This document shows, piece after piece, positions 49,654 through 59,258 of a stretch of DNA of 64,000 nucleotides. The stretch comes from Mycobacteriaceae bacterium (GTDB lineage: Bacteria; Actinomycetota; Actinomycetes; Mycobacteriales; Mycobacteriaceae). The notes under the pieces are model-generated. The model was not told the DNA's origin. It saw only the letters and a program-made list of their open reading frames with translations, and did not search any database. Where the stretch lies: NCBI GenBank assembly GCA_019749805.1, contig JAIEPH010000079.1:1-64000 (forward strand), read 5' to 3'. Each line of letters starts with the position of its first letter. The first letter of the stretch is position 1. Made by a program: the position numbers and the translations under genes.

Positions 49654-51204
49654 ATGACAACGCGGATTTCGCATCGCGAGGAGCACCTCGAGCTGGTGGA
49701 TCGATTGCGCGCCAAGCTCGCCGCTGCGGCGCTCGGTGGCCCCGAACGCGCCCGCGAACGCCACGTCAGCCGGGGCAAGCTGCTGCCGCGTGACCGCGTC
49801 GACGGTCTCCTGGACGTCGGCAGCCCGTTTCTCGAACTGACGCCGCTTGCCGCAGACGGCATGTACGACGACGAGTGCCCCGGCGCCGGCATGATCGCCG
49901 GCATCGGACGCGTGTCAGGACGCGAGTGCGTGATCATCGCCAACGATGCGACCGTCAAGGGTGGCACCTACTACCCGATCACCGTCAAGAAGCACCTGCG
50001 CGCGCAGGAGATTGCCGGCCAGAACCGACTGCCGTGCATCTATCTGGTCGACTCTGGCGGGGCATTCCTGCCCCGTCAGGACGAGGTGTTCCCCGACCGC
50101 GAGCACTTCGGCCGCATCTTCTACAACCAGGCCAACCTGTCCGCCCAGGGCATTCCGCAGATTGCTGCCGTACTCGGCTCGTGCACGGCCGGTGGCGCGT
50201 ATGTGCCGGCCATGAGCGACGAGGCCGTGATCGTCCGCAATCAGGGCACGATCTTCCTCGGCGGTCCGCCGCTGGTGAAGGCCGCGACCGGCGAGGTCGT
50301 CACCGCAGAGGAACTCGGCGGTGGCGATCTGCACTCCAAAACATCCGGTGTCACGGACCATTTGGCGCACGACGACCGCGACGCATTGCGCATCGTCCGG
50401 CGCATTCTAGGCACGCTGGGCCCGCGCGAGCCGCTGCCATGGGACGTGCGGCCGACCGTGGATGCGGTCACCGACCAGACCGAACTGTACGACGTGGTGC
50501 CCGTCGACTCGCGTGTGCCCTACGACGTCCACGAAGTGATCACCCGAATCGTCGACGGCGCAGAGTTCGCCGAGTTCAAGGCCGAGTACGGCAGCACGTT
50601 GGTGACCGGGTTCGCGCACATCCACGGTCACCCGGTCGGCATCATCGCCAACAACGGGGTGTTGTTCAGTGAGTCGGCCCTCAAGGGTGCGCATTTCATC
50701 GAGCTCTGCGACAAGCGCAGCACGCCACTTTTGTTCCTGCAGAACATCTCCGGCTTCATGGTGGGCCGTGACTACGAGGCCGGGGGCATCGCCAAGCACG
50801 GCGCGAAGATGGTTACCGCGGTTGCCTGCGCCAGGGTACCGAAGATGACCGTCGTGATCGGTGGTTCGTACGGCGCAGGGAACTACTCGATGTGCGGGCG
50901 TGCGTATTCGCCGCGATTTCTGTGGATGTGGCCGAACGCGAGGATCTCGGTGATGGGTGGCGAGCAGGCCGCCTCGGTGCTTGCGACGGTGCGTGGCGAC
51001 ATGACTCCCGAGGACGAGGAGAAGTTCAAGGCGCCAATCCGCCAGCAGTATGAGGATCAGGGCAACCCCTACTATTCGACGGCCCGACTGTGGGACGACG
51101 GGGTGATCGACCCCGCGGACACCAGAACCGTTCTCGGCTTAGCGCTTTCAGTGGTCGGACAGGCTCCGCTGGAGCCGGTCTCCTATGGTGTGTTCCGGAT
51201 GTGA
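49654..51204 (+). CDS. accD1: methylcrotonyl-CoA carboxylase beta subunit (carboxyltransferase)
   Basis: The 516-aa carboxyltransferase subunit transfers CO2 from biotin to 3-methylcrotonyl-CoA in leucine breakdown; the M. tuberculosis AccA1-AccD1 complex has that activity. Visible features are the acyl-CoA-binding N-domain (VSRGKLLPRDRVDGLLDVGS, VDSGGAFLPRQDEVFPDR) and the C-domain with VIGGSYGAGNYSMCGRAYSP and ISVMGGEQAASVLATV. ATG 49654 gives the full N-terminus and there is no good Shine-Dalgarno. It is the first gene of an operon that runs with little or no spacing to citE. It is the equivalent of Rv2502c. Confidence 0.94.
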   Translation: MTTRISHREEHLELVDRLRAKLAAAALGGPERARERHVSRGKLLPRDRVDGLLDVGSPFLELTPLAADGMYDDECPGAGMIAGIGRVSGRECVIIANDATVKGGTYYPITVKKHLRAQEIAGQNRLPCIYLVDSGGAFLPRQDEVFPDREHFGRIFYNQANLSAQGIPQIAAVLGSCTAGGAYVPAMSDEAVIVRNQGTIFLGGPPLVKAATGEVVTAEELGGGDLHSKTSGVTDHLAHDDRDALRIVRRILGTLGPREPLPWDVRPTVDAVTDQTELYDVVPVDSRVPYDVHEVITRIVDGAEFAEFKAEYGSTLVTGFAHIHGHPVGIIANNGVLFSESALKGAHFIELCDKRSTPLLFLQNISGFMVGRDYEAGGIAKHGAKMVTAVACARVPKMTVVIGGSYGAGNYSMCGRAYSPRFLWMWPNARISVMGGEQAASVLATVRGDMTPEDEEKFKAPIRQQYEDQGNPYYSTARLWDDGVIDPADTRTVLGLALSVVGQAPLEPVSYGVFRM

Positions 51205-51208
51205 TGAC

Positions 51209-53200
51209 GTGAACACCTTCAACACAGTCCTGATCGCCAACCGCGGCGAGATCGCCGTCCGCGTGATCCGCACACTGCGAGCGATGGGTATCCAGTCGGT
51301 CGCGGTGTTCAGTGACGCCGACGCCGGCGCCCGTCACGTCGCCGAAGCCGATGTGGCCGTGAACATCGGGCCTGCCGCCGCCCGGGAGAGCTATCTCGAC
51401 ATCGACGCGGTGGTCGCGGCGGCCCGGCGCACCGGGGCGCAAGCGGTGCACCCGGGTTACGGGTTCCTCTCGGAGAACGCGCAATTCGCGGCGGCCCTGC
51501 AGTCCGCGGGCATCGTGTTCATCGGACCACCCGTCGGGGCGATCCAGACGATGGGCGACAAGATCGCCGCCAAGGCCGCGGTATCGGCATTCGGGGTGCC
51601 CGTCGTTCCTGGTGTGTCACGGCCCGGCCTCACCGACGCAGACCTGATCGCCGGTGCTGACGAGGTCGGATACCCGGTCCTGGTGAAGCCGTCAGCGGGC
51701 GGTGGCGGCAAGGGTATGCGGGTCGTGCGGGAGCCGGCGGAGTTGGCGGCCGCACTGGCCAGCGCGCGCCGCGAAGCCGCGTCGGCGTTCGGTGACGACA
51801 CCCTGTTCCTCGAGCGGTTCGTGTTGAACCCGAGGCACATCGAGGTACAGGTGCTCGCCGACGGCTTCGGCAATGTGGTGCACCTGGGTGAACGCGAATG
51901 CAGCCTGCAACGCCGCCATCAGAAGGTGATCGAAGAGGCGCCCTCGCCACTTCTGGATGCGGGCACTCGCGCCCGCATCGGCGCCGCGGCCTGCGATACG
52001 GCCCGCAGCGTGGAATACACCGGCGCGGGCACCGTCGAGTTCATCGTGTCCGCCGACCGGCCAGACGAGTTCTTCTTCATGGAGATGAACACCCGGCTGC
52101 AGGTCGAGCACCCGGTGACCGAAATGGTCACCGGCGTCGACCTCGTCGAACAGCAGGTGCTCATCGCGGGGGGACACAAGCTGCCGTTCAGCCAGGACGA
52201 CATCACTTTGACCGGGCACGCCATCGAGGCGCGCGTCTACGCCGAGGACCCCGGCCGAGGCTTCCTGCCGACCGGCGGCACCGTGCTGGGCCTTGCCGAG
52301 CCCGGCGGCCGCGGGGTGCGCGTCGACTCCGGCCTGAAAGCCGGCACCGTGATCGGCAGCGACTACGACCCGATGCTGTCGAAGGTCATCGCGCACGCCG
52401 AGGACCGTGCCGGCGCTATCCGCGTCCTCGATACGGCCCTGTCGCAGACCGCTGTCCTCGGTGTCGTCACGAACATCGAGTTTCTGCGATTTCTGCTGGC
52501 CGATCCAGACGTCGTCGCCGGCGACCTCGACACCGGCCTGCTCGACCGCCGCATGCCGGATTTCGAGTCCGCGGAGCCGAGTGACCGTGAGTTGATCGCC
52601 GCGGCCGCCTACAAGTGGCTGTACGGCTGGCCCGACCCGGCCACCGACCTGTGGGCGGTGCCGTCGGGATGGCGGCTCGGAGAGCCCGCGCCGACGGCGC
52701 TTCGCCTGCATTGCGGTGACCGCACCGATCACGTCTACCTGACCGGGACCCCGGCGAACGCGACCGCTGTTGTCGAGGACGGTGAATCTCACGTGCTGTC
52801 GGCGTCTCTCGACGGAGATATGCTCACGGTTATCCTGGATGGGCTGCGAACCGAGTACATGGTCGCGGCCGTCGACGGGCGGACCTGGCTGTCCGGCGAC
52901 GGTCACACCGCCGTCGTCGACGAGGTTCGGGAAGCACCCGTGCGTCCCGACGACGAACTGGGCGGCGATGCCGAGCTGACGAGCCCCATGCCGGGTTCGG
53001 TTGTCGCCGTGGGTGTTTCCGACGGTGACGCGGTCGAGGCCGGAACCGTCGTAGTGACCGTCGAGGCGATGAAGATGGAACACGCGCTGACCGCCCCGGT
53101 CGCGGGTGTGGTCGAGCTACTCGTCGCCGTCGGCGACCAGGTCAAGGTGGGCCAGACATTGGCCCGGATCACCGCTGGTGAGAAAGCAGATCAGGAATGA
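51209..53200 (+). CDS. accA1: acyl-CoA carboxylase alpha subunit (biotin carboxylase plus biotin carrier)
   Basis: The 663-aa alpha subunit carries biotin carboxylase (about 1-450) and a C-terminal biotin-carrier domain. ATP-grasp motifs include KPSAGGGGKGMRVV and EMNTRLQVEHPVTE. The biotin-acceptor Lys is Lys622 in VEAMKMEHAL. The partner is AccD1. GTG 51209 lies 4 bp after the accD1 stop. The next gene, fadE19, overlaps its stop by 4 nt (ATGA). Confidence 0.94.
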   Translation: MNTFNTVLIANRGEIAVRVIRTLRAMGIQSVAVFSDADAGARHVAEADVAVNIGPAAARESYLDIDAVVAAARRTGAQAVHPGYGFLSENAQFAAALQSAGIVFIGPPVGAIQTMGDKIAAKAAVSAFGVPVVPGVSRPGLTDADLIAGADEVGYPVLVKPSAGGGGKGMRVVREPAELAAALASARREAASAFGDDTLFLERFVLNPRHIEVQVLADGFGNVVHLGERECSLQRRHQKVIEEAPSPLLDAGTRARIGAAACDTARSVEYTGAGTVEFIVSADRPDEFFFMEMNTRLQVEHPVTEMVTGVDLVEQQVLIAGGHKLPFSQDDITLTGHAIEARVYAEDPGRGFLPTGGTVLGLAEPGGRGVRVDSGLKAGTVIGSDYDPMLSKVIAHAEDRAGAIRVLDTALSQTAVLGVVTNIEFLRFLLADPDVVAGDLDTGLLDRRMPDFESAEPSDRELIAAAAYKWLYGWPDPATDLWAVPSGWRLGEPAPTALRLHCGDRTDHVYLTGTPANATAVVEDGESHVLSASLDGDMLTVILDGLRTEYMVAAVDGRTWLSGDGHTAVVDEVREAPVRPDDELGGDAELTSPMPGSVVAVGVSDGDAVEAGTVVVTVEAMKMEHALTAPVAGVVELLVAVGDQVKVGQTLARITAGEKADQE

Positions 53201-54357
53201 GCGATTTTCTGGCGACGGGCATGCTGCCCGATCACTATGAGCAGCTGGCCAAGACGGTCCGCGACTTCGCACAGAGCGTGGTGGCGCCCGTCGCCGCCAA
53301 ACACGATGAAGAGCCCTCGTTTCCGTACCAGGTCGTGGCCGGCATGGCCGATATGGGGTTGTTCGGCCTGCCGTTCCCCGAGGAATACGGAGGTATGGGC
53401 GGTGACTACTTCGCGCTGTGCCTGGCGCTGGAGGAACTCGGCAAGGTCGATCAGAGCGTGGCCATCACGCTGGAGGCCGGAGTTTCGCTGGGCGCCATGC
53501 CGGTGTACCGCTTCGGCAACGAGGAGCAGAAGCAGCAGTGGCTGCCGCTGCTGGCCAGCGGTAGGGCGCTCGGTGCGTTCGGCCTGACCGAGGCCGGTGG
53601 TGGTACGGATGCGGGCGCGACGAAGACGACGGCGAAATCGGATGGGTCAACGTGGATTATCAACGGCTCCAAGCAGTTCATCACCAATTCTGGGACCGAC
53701 ATCACCAAGCTCGTCACCGTCACGGCGGTCACAGGTGAAACCGACGGCAAGAAAGAGATCTCGTCGATCCTGGTGCCCGTCCCGACACCGGGGTTCACCG
53801 CTGAGCCGGCGTACAACAAGGTCGGATGGAACGCGTCGGACACCCACCCGCTGAGTTTCGACGACGTGCGGGTGCCGCAGGAGAACCTGCTCGGTGAGCG
53901 GGGCCGCGGCTACGCCAACTTCCTGCGCATCCTGGACGAGGGCCGCATTGCCATAGCCGCGTTGTCCGTCGGCGCCGCGCAGGGCTGCGTCGACGAATGC
54001 GTGAAGTACGCCAAGGAGCGGGAGGCGTTCGGTCAGAAGATCGGCGCCTACCAGGCAATCGCGTTCAAGATTGCTCGCATGGAGGCGCGTGCACACTCCG
54101 CCCGAACCGCCTACTACGACGCGGCGGCCTTGATGTTGGCGGGCAAGCCGTTCAAGAAGGCCGCGGCAATCGCCAAGCTGGTGGCCAGCGAGGCGGCCAT
54201 GGACAACTCCCGCGATGCCACGCAGGTGTTCGGCGGCTACGGCTTCATGAACGAGTATGCGGTCGCACGTCACTACCGCGACAGCAAGATCCTCGAAATC
54301 GGCGAGGGAACAACTGAGGTGCAGCTGATGCTGATCGCACGCGAGGCCGGCCTGTGA
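53197..54357 (+). CDS. fadE19: acyl-CoA dehydrogenase, probable isovaleryl-CoA dehydrogenase
   Basis: This 386-aa flavoenzyme catalyses alpha,beta-dehydrogenation of an acyl-CoA, here most likely isovaleryl-CoA to 3-methylcrotonyl-CoA, which feeds AccA1-AccD1. The family motifs are GAFGLTEAGGGTDAGA (FAD/substrate loop), NGSKQFITNSG, and ATQVFGGYGFMNEYAVARHY. The C-terminal motif LEIGEGTTEVQLM carries a conserved Glu. It overlaps accA1 (ATGA) and maoC (GTGA). Confidence 0.93.
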   Translation: MSDFLATGMLPDHYEQLAKTVRDFAQSVVAPVAAKHDEEPSFPYQVVAGMADMGLFGLPFPEEYGGMGGDYFALCLALEELGKVDQSVAITLEAGVSLGAMPVYRFGNEEQKQQWLPLLASGRALGAFGLTEAGGGTDAGATKTTAKSDGSTWIINGSKQFITNSGTDITKLVTVTAVTGETDGKKEISSILVPVPTPGFTAEPAYNKVGWNASDTHPLSFDDVRVPQENLLGERGRGYANFLRILDEGRIAIAALSVGAAQGCVDECVKYAKEREAFGQKIGAYQAIAFKIARMEARAHSARTAYYDAAALMLAGKPFKKAAAIAKLVASEAAMDNSRDATQVFGGYGFMNEYAVARHYRDSKILEIGEGTTEVQLMLIAREAGL

Positions 54358-54854
54358 GTGGACAGGGCGCTTCGAAAAGAGTCATAGTCCAGCGGGGCTT
54401 GTGGTTCGAGGAGTTCGAAACCGGTGTGCTGTACCAGCATCGGCCTGGACGGACGATCACCGAGGCGGACAATGTTCTGTTCACCACCCTGACGATGAAT
54501 ACCCAGGCACTGCACCTGGATGCCGCCTTCTCCGATGCGCTGCCCCCGTTCAATCAGCGGCTGGTCAACTCGATGTTCACGCTGTCGACTCTGGTCGGGC
54601 TGTCGGTGGCGCAGCTGACGCAGGGCACGATCGTCGGGAATCTCGGGTTCGGTGAAATCGCGTTCCCGAAGCCGCTTTTCCACGGTGACACGCTGTACGC
54701 AGAGACCGAGATCACCGAGAAGAGGGAATCGAAGAGCAGGCCGGGGGAGGGCATCGTCACCTTCTCCCACATCGGCCGCAATCAACACGGCGACATCGTT
54801 GCGACCGCATCCCGCAAAACCATGGTGCGCAAACGGCCCGACGGGGAGGCCTGA
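54354..54854 (+). CDS. MaoC-like hydratase of leucine catabolism (Rv2499c-like)
   Basis: This 166-aa protein has the hot-dog fold. It contains FEEFETGVLYQHRPGRTITE, then DNVLFTTLTMNTQALHLDAA (the position equivalent to the D-x-x-H catalytic loop), followed by VGNLGFGEIAFPKPLFHGDT. In the operon it fits hydration of 3-methylglutaconyl-CoA to HMG-CoA. GTG 54354 overlaps fadE19, and the stop overlaps citE (TGATG). Confidence 0.9.
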   Translation: MSGQGASKRVIVQRGLWFEEFETGVLYQHRPGRTITEADNVLFTTLTMNTQALHLDAAFSDALPPFNQRLVNSMFTLSTLVGLSVAQLTQGTIVGNLGFGEIAFPKPLFHGDTLYAETEITEKRESKSRPGEGIVTFSHIGRNQHGDIVATASRKTMVRKRPDGEA

Positions 54855-55672
54855 TGGCCTTGGGTAACAACGGTCCGGCCTGGCTGTTCTGTCCCGCCGA
54901 CCGCCCTGAACGGTTCGAGAAGGCCGCCGCCGCAGCCGATGTCGTCATCCTCGACCTCGAGGACGGTGTCGCCGCGAAGGACCGCGAAGCCGCACGCCAG
55001 GCGCTGATCGACACTCCGCTGGACCCCGCCCGCACCGTCGTCCGGATCAACCCGAGCGCGACGTCCGACCATCAGCTCGACCTGGAGGCACTGGCGCGCA
55101 CCGACTACGCCGTCGTCATGCTGGCGAAAACCGAATCACCGCGCCAGGTGCGCGATCTCGCACCGCGCGAGGTGGTCGTGCTGATCGAGACGCCGCTCGG
55201 CGCCTTGGAGGTCGGCGAACTGGCGCGCATGGACAACGCGTTCGCGGTCATGTGGGGCGCAGAGGATCTGTTCGCGGCCACGGGCGGTACCGCGAACAGG
55301 TGGCCCGACGGCGGCTACCGCGATGTGGCCAAGCATGTGCGGTCGCAGAGCCTGCTGGCGGCCAAGGCGTTCGGAAAACTGGCGCTGGACTCGGTGTATC
55401 TCGACATCAAGAATCTCGACGGGTTGCGCGCCGAGAGCGACGACGCTGTCGCCGTCGGATTCGACGCCAAGGTCGCCATCCATCCGTCCCAGGTCGCGGT
55501 CATCCGGTCCGCGTACGCACCGACTGACGAACAGGTCGACTGGGCGCGCCGGGTGCTCGAGGCGGCGAACTCGCAGCGCGGTGTCTTCCAGTTCGAAGGC
55601 CAGATGGTCGACATGCCGGTGTTGCGGCGGGCCGAACGCATCATCGCCCTCGCTCCAGAGAATCCCGCCTAG
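54854..55672 (+). CDS. citE: CitE-like HMG-CoA/citramalyl-CoA lyase (Rv2498c-like)
   Basis: This 272-aa TIM-barrel lyase of the CitE/HpcH family has LFCPADRPERFEKAAAAADV, VILDLEDGVAAKDREAARQA, VRINPS and VLIETPLGALEVGELARMDN, with the metal-binding region MWGAEDLFAATGG. M. tuberculosis Rv2498c acts as a stereospecific HMG-CoA lyase and citramalyl-CoA lyase in leucine and itaconate breakdown, and the same role fits this operon. ATG 54854 overlaps maoC. A 234-bp gap follows before bkdA. Confidence 0.93.
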   Translation: MALGNNGPAWLFCPADRPERFEKAAAAADVVILDLEDGVAAKDREAARQALIDTPLDPARTVVRINPSATSDHQLDLEALARTDYAVVMLAKTESPRQVRDLAPREVVVLIETPLGALEVGELARMDNAFAVMWGAEDLFAATGGTANRWPDGGYRDVAKHVRSQSLLAAKAFGKLALDSVYLDIKNLDGLRAESDDAVAVGFDAKVAIHPSQVAVIRSAYAPTDEQVDWARRVLEAANSQRGVFQFEGQMVDMPVLRRAERIIALAPENPA

Positions 55673-55866
55673 GGCAGACGACACGTCCTCGCTGCTGGTC
55701 GTGAGGGCAGGGTTCCGGTGCGCGGCGAGCGCATAATGGTAAATGCCCCAGTACTGCGGCGAGCAGAGCGCATCGTTTCCGTTGGCGCCACATCCCGGCA
55801 GCTAACGGACGAGCCCCCCACCAGGGGTTCTGCTCCGATCGGCGCCGTGCTGAGCACCTCAGTCGC

Positions 55867-55889
55867 CTGACGGCGCGACCCGCCGTCAG
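55867..55889 (+). promoter_or_regulatory. hairpin in bkdA leader
   Basis: CTGACGGCG, loop CGACC, CGCCGTCAG: a perfect 9-bp stem. It ends 7 bp before the strong AGGAGG (55897-55902) that precedes ATG 55907. It may be a terminator/attenuator for readthrough from citE or a stabilising 5' stem for the bkd mRNA. Confidence 0.6.
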
Positions 55890-55906
55890 TGACCCTAGGA
55901 GGCGGT

Positions 55907-57016
55907 ATGGCAGGGATCGACGCGACCCCGCGGACGTCAGAGTCACGACTTGGCGTCGAGCTGGACCCGATACAGCTGGTGGCTCCCGATGGGACGCCCA
56001 CCGCCGAGTCCCGATACCGAAGAGACCTCCCGCCCGAGACCCTGGCCTGGCTCTACGAGTCGATGGTCGTCACCCGCGAACTGGACATCGAGTTCGTCAA
56101 CCTGCAGCGACAGGGTGAGCTGGCATTGTTCGCATCCTGCCGCGGTCAGGAGGCCGCGCAGATCGGCACCGCGGCCTGCCTTTCTAAGGCCGACTGGCTG
56201 TTCCCGCAGTACCGAGAGATCGGCGCGTTTCTGCTGCGCGGACTCACCCCGGCGCAGATGGGAGCGGTCTGGCGCGGCAAATGGCACGGGGGGCTCGAGT
56301 TCACCGAGAAGTGTGTCGCGCCGATCTCGATCCCGATCGGAACCCAGGGACTGCACGCGGTCGGCGCGGCGATGGCGGCGCAACGCCTGGGCGAGGATTC
56401 GGTGACCTTGACGTTCATGGGCGACGGCGCCACCAGCGAAGGCGACGCGCACGAGGCGCTGAACTTCGCGGCGGTGTTCAACGCGCCGTGCATCTTCGTC
56501 GTGCAGAACAACCATTGGGCGATCTCGGTCCCCGTCCATAGGCAGCAGGCTGGACCGTCCATCGCCCACCGCGCCATCGGCTACGGGATGCCCGGAGTTC
56601 GGGTGGACGGCAACGACGTGCTGGCCTGTTACGCCGTGACGGCCGAGGCTGCCAAACGCGCCAGGGGCGGTGGCGGACCGACGCTGATCGAGGCGATCAC
56701 CTATCGGATGGGTCCGCACACCACCTCCGACGACCCCACCCGTTACCGGTCCGACGAGGAACTCGACTACTGGGCGGCGCGCGACCCGATTCAGCGCTAC
56801 CGGACGTACCTGCAGTCGGTAGGTGTGTGGAGCGAGCGGCTCGAGGAGCGGGTCGCCGCCAAATCGAAGCGATTACGCGCCGAGCTGCGGGAGTCGGTCG
56901 TCGACGCCGACGATTTCGACATCACCGACGTGTTCGACACCGTGTACCACGACATCACCCCGGACTTGCTGGCGCAGCGAGAACAGGTGCTGGCGGAGAT
57001 CGCGAAGGAGGCCTGA
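55907..57016 (+). CDS. bkdA: branched-chain alpha-keto acid dehydrogenase E1 alpha
   Basis: This 369-aa thiamine-diphosphate enzyme subunit decarboxylates branched-chain 2-oxo acids. The TPP motif is GDGATSEGDAHEALNFAAVF, followed by VQNNHWAISVPVHRQ. TYRMGPHTTSDDPTRYRS and the phosphorylatable-loop region are intact. ATG 55907 follows AGGAGG. It is the equivalent of Rv2497c. It pairs with bkdB, which starts 1 bp after its stop codon. Confidence 0.94.
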   Translation: MAGIDATPRTSESRLGVELDPIQLVAPDGTPTAESRYRRDLPPETLAWLYESMVVTRELDIEFVNLQRQGELALFASCRGQEAAQIGTAACLSKADWLFPQYREIGAFLLRGLTPAQMGAVWRGKWHGGLEFTEKCVAPISIPIGTQGLHAVGAAMAAQRLGEDSVTLTFMGDGATSEGDAHEALNFAAVFNAPCIFVVQNNHWAISVPVHRQQAGPSIAHRAIGYGMPGVRVDGNDVLACYAVTAEAAKRARGGGGPTLIEAITYRMGPHTTSDDPTRYRSDEELDYWAARDPIQRYRTYLQSVGVWSERLEERVAAKSKRLRAELRESVVDADDFDITDVFDTVYHDITPDLLAQREQVLAEIAKEA

Positions 57017-57017
57017 C

Positions 57018-58076
57018 GTGACTCAGATAATCGAGCGGCCGACCTTCCACGAGGACGGCGAACCGCAACGTCCACTGCTGACGACCCTGCCACCGGCGCC
57101 GACGCTGACCATGGCGCAGGCGATCAACCGGGCGTTGCACGACGCAATGGCCGCCGACGAACGCGTGCTCGTGTTCGGTGAAGACGTCGCGACCCTCGGC
57201 GGTGTCTTCCGGGTCACCGAGGGACTCGCTGAAACCTTCGGTGAGCAAAGGTGTTTCGACACTCCGCTGGCGGAGTCGGCGATCATCGGGATCGCGATCG
57301 GCATGGCGATCCGCGGCTTGGTACCCGTTCCGGAGATCCAATTCGACGGGTTCGCCGCGCCGGCGTTCGACCAGATCGTCAGTCATCTCGCGAAGTACCG
57401 GATGCGAACCCGCGGCGACATCGAGATGCCGGTGACCATCCGGATCCCGTCGTTCGGCGGAATCGGGGCCGTCGAACACCATTCGGAGTCGACCGAGAGC
57501 TACTGGTTGCACACCGCGGGTTTGAAGGTGGTGGCGCCCTCGACCCCGACTGACGCGTACTGGCTGCTGCGACAGTCGATCACGTGCCGCGACCCGATCG
57601 TCTACCTGGAACCCAAACGCCGGTATTGGTTACGTGAACCCGTCGACACCGTCACCCCGGGCCTGCCGATCGGGCGTGCGGCGATCCGGCGTAGCGGAGA
57701 CGACGTCACGGTGGTCACCTACGGACCGCTGGTGGCCACGGCCGTCAGTGCCGCCGAACTGGCGGCGCAGCAACATGGTTGGAGCATCGAGGTCGTCGAC
57801 CTGCGGTCGCTGAACCCGCTGGACTTCGATACGGTCGCCGAATCGGTGCGGCGCACCGGTCGCGCTGTGGTCATGCACGAGGGGCCGCGCACGTTGGGGT
57901 TCGGCGCCGAACTCGCGGCGCGCATCCAGGAGGAGTTGTTCTACGACCTCGAGGCACCGGTCTTGCGCGCGACCGGATTCGATACCCCGTTCCCGCCCGC
58001 ACGGTTGGAGAAGCTGTGGCTACCGGGCGTCGACCGGCTGCTGGACTGCGTCGAGCGGACGCTGGAGGCGCCATGA
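57018..58076 (+). CDS. bkdB: branched-chain alpha-keto acid dehydrogenase E1 beta
   Basis: This 352-aa beta subunit of the E1 heterotetramer has TMAQAINRALHDAMAADERV, VLVFGEDVATLGGVFRVTEG, and PLAESAIIGIAIGMAIRGLV, typical of transketolase_C-like E1 beta chains. The C-terminal domain has VVDLRSLNPLDFDTVAESVR and VVMHEGPRTLGFGAELAARI. GTG 57018 has GGAGG upstream. Its stop overlaps the bkdC ATG (ATGA). Confidence 0.94.
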   Translation: MTQIIERPTFHEDGEPQRPLLTTLPPAPTLTMAQAINRALHDAMAADERVLVFGEDVATLGGVFRVTEGLAETFGEQRCFDTPLAESAIIGIAIGMAIRGLVPVPEIQFDGFAAPAFDQIVSHLAKYRMRTRGDIEMPVTIRIPSFGGIGAVEHHSESTESYWLHTAGLKVVAPSTPTDAYWLLRQSITCRDPIVYLEPKRRYWLREPVDTVTPGLPIGRAAIRRSGDDVTVVTYGPLVATAVSAAELAAQQHGWSIEVVDLRSLNPLDFDTVAESVRRTGRAVVMHEGPRTLGFGAELAARIQEELFYDLEAPVLRATGFDTPFPPARLEKLWLPGVDRLLDCVERTLEAP

Positions 58077-59257
58077 CCGGCCAGGTGAGGGACTTCCTCG
58101 TTCCCGATCTCGGTGAGGGGCTGGAGGACGCGACGATCACGAGCTGGAGCGTCGCGGTCGGCGACACCGTCGAGCTCAACCAGACGCTGTGCACGGTCGA
58201 GACCAACAAGGCCGAGGTGGAGATCCCGAGTCCGTTCGCCGGGCGGATCACCGATCTCGGCGGCGGCGAGGGTGAAACGCTGAATGTCGGTGCGGTGCTG
58301 GTCCGTATCGAGACGGACACGCCGGCGGCTGTGCAGACCAAGCGTAAACCGGTCCTTGTCGGCTACGGCGCCGACGACGAGATGGACGAAACGAGGCGAA
58401 CCCCGCCGCCCACGTCGACCCGCCCACGCGCGAAGCCTCCGGTACGAAAGTTGGCATCGGAGCTGAACGTTGACCTCAACGCGCTGGTGGGCTCGGGTGC
58501 CGACGGTGTCATCACCCGCGAGGATGTCCTGGCGTCGGCGGGCCGGTCCGCACCGAGCCCCGACATGGTGGCGGTGCGCGGTGTGCGGGCGGAGATGGCC
58601 CATCGAATGTCGCTGTCGCGCAGGGAGATACCCGATGCTCATGCCAGCGTTCAGGTCGACGGGACGAACCTGGTCCGGCTGCGCGACCGCATGCGTGACC
58701 AAGTGCGCGGCGACGTGTCGATCACACCGTTCGTACTCACGTTGCGGCTGTTGACGATTGCGCTCACCCACCACCAGAGCCTCAACGCGACATGGGTGGA
58801 TACCACCGAAGGTCCGCAGATCCACCTGCACTCCGCGGTGCATCTGGGATTCGGTGTCGCGGCACCGCGCGGCCTGCTGGTGCCCGTCGTCAAAGACGCC
58901 CAGGACAAGACGACCCGCGAGCTCGCCGACGTGGTCGCCCGGCTGATTCGCGACGCGCGGTCCGGCACGCTCATGCCGACCGAACTGCAGGGCTCGACGT
59001 TCACGGTGTCCAACTTCGGCGCCCTGGGGCTCGATGACGGCGTCCCGGTGATCAACTATCCCGAGGCGGCGATCCTCGGAATGGGCTCGCTGAAGCCGCG
59101 CCCCGTCGTCGTCGACGGCGAAGTCGTGGCGCGGCCGACGATGTCGCTCACGTGTGCGTTTGACCATCGCATCATCGACGGCGCGCAGGCCGCCGCATTC
59201 TTGGCCGAACTGCGCGGCCTCATCGAGGCGCCCGAACTGGCGCTGCTCGACCTCTAG
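58073..59257 (+). CDS. bkdC: branched-chain dihydrolipoyl acyltransferase E2
   Basis: This 394-aa E2 core has one lipoyl domain (about 1-80; lipoylated Lys46 in ETNKAEVEIP), a peripheral subunit-binding domain (about 120-155; VRKLASELNVDLNALVGSGA) and a catalytic acyltransferase domain (about 170-394) with the conserved AFDHRIIDGAQ (His365). The Ala/Pro-rich linker is short. It converges on the echA14-like gene, stops 1 bp apart. Confidence 0.94.
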   Translation: MTGQVRDFLVPDLGEGLEDATITSWSVAVGDTVELNQTLCTVETNKAEVEIPSPFAGRITDLGGGEGETLNVGAVLVRIETDTPAAVQTKRKPVLVGYGADDEMDETRRTPPPTSTRPRAKPPVRKLASELNVDLNALVGSGADGVITREDVLASAGRSAPSPDMVAVRGVRAEMAHRMSLSRREIPDAHASVQVDGTNLVRLRDRMRDQVRGDVSITPFVLTLRLLTIALTHHQSLNATWVDTTEGPQIHLHSAVHLGFGVAAPRGLLVPVVKDAQDKTTRELADVVARLIRDARSGTLMPTELQGSTFTVSNFGALGLDDGVPVINYPEAAILGMGSLKPRPVVVDGEVVARPTMSLTCAFDHRIIDGAQAAAFLAELRGLIEAPELALLDL

Positions 59258-59258
59258 C

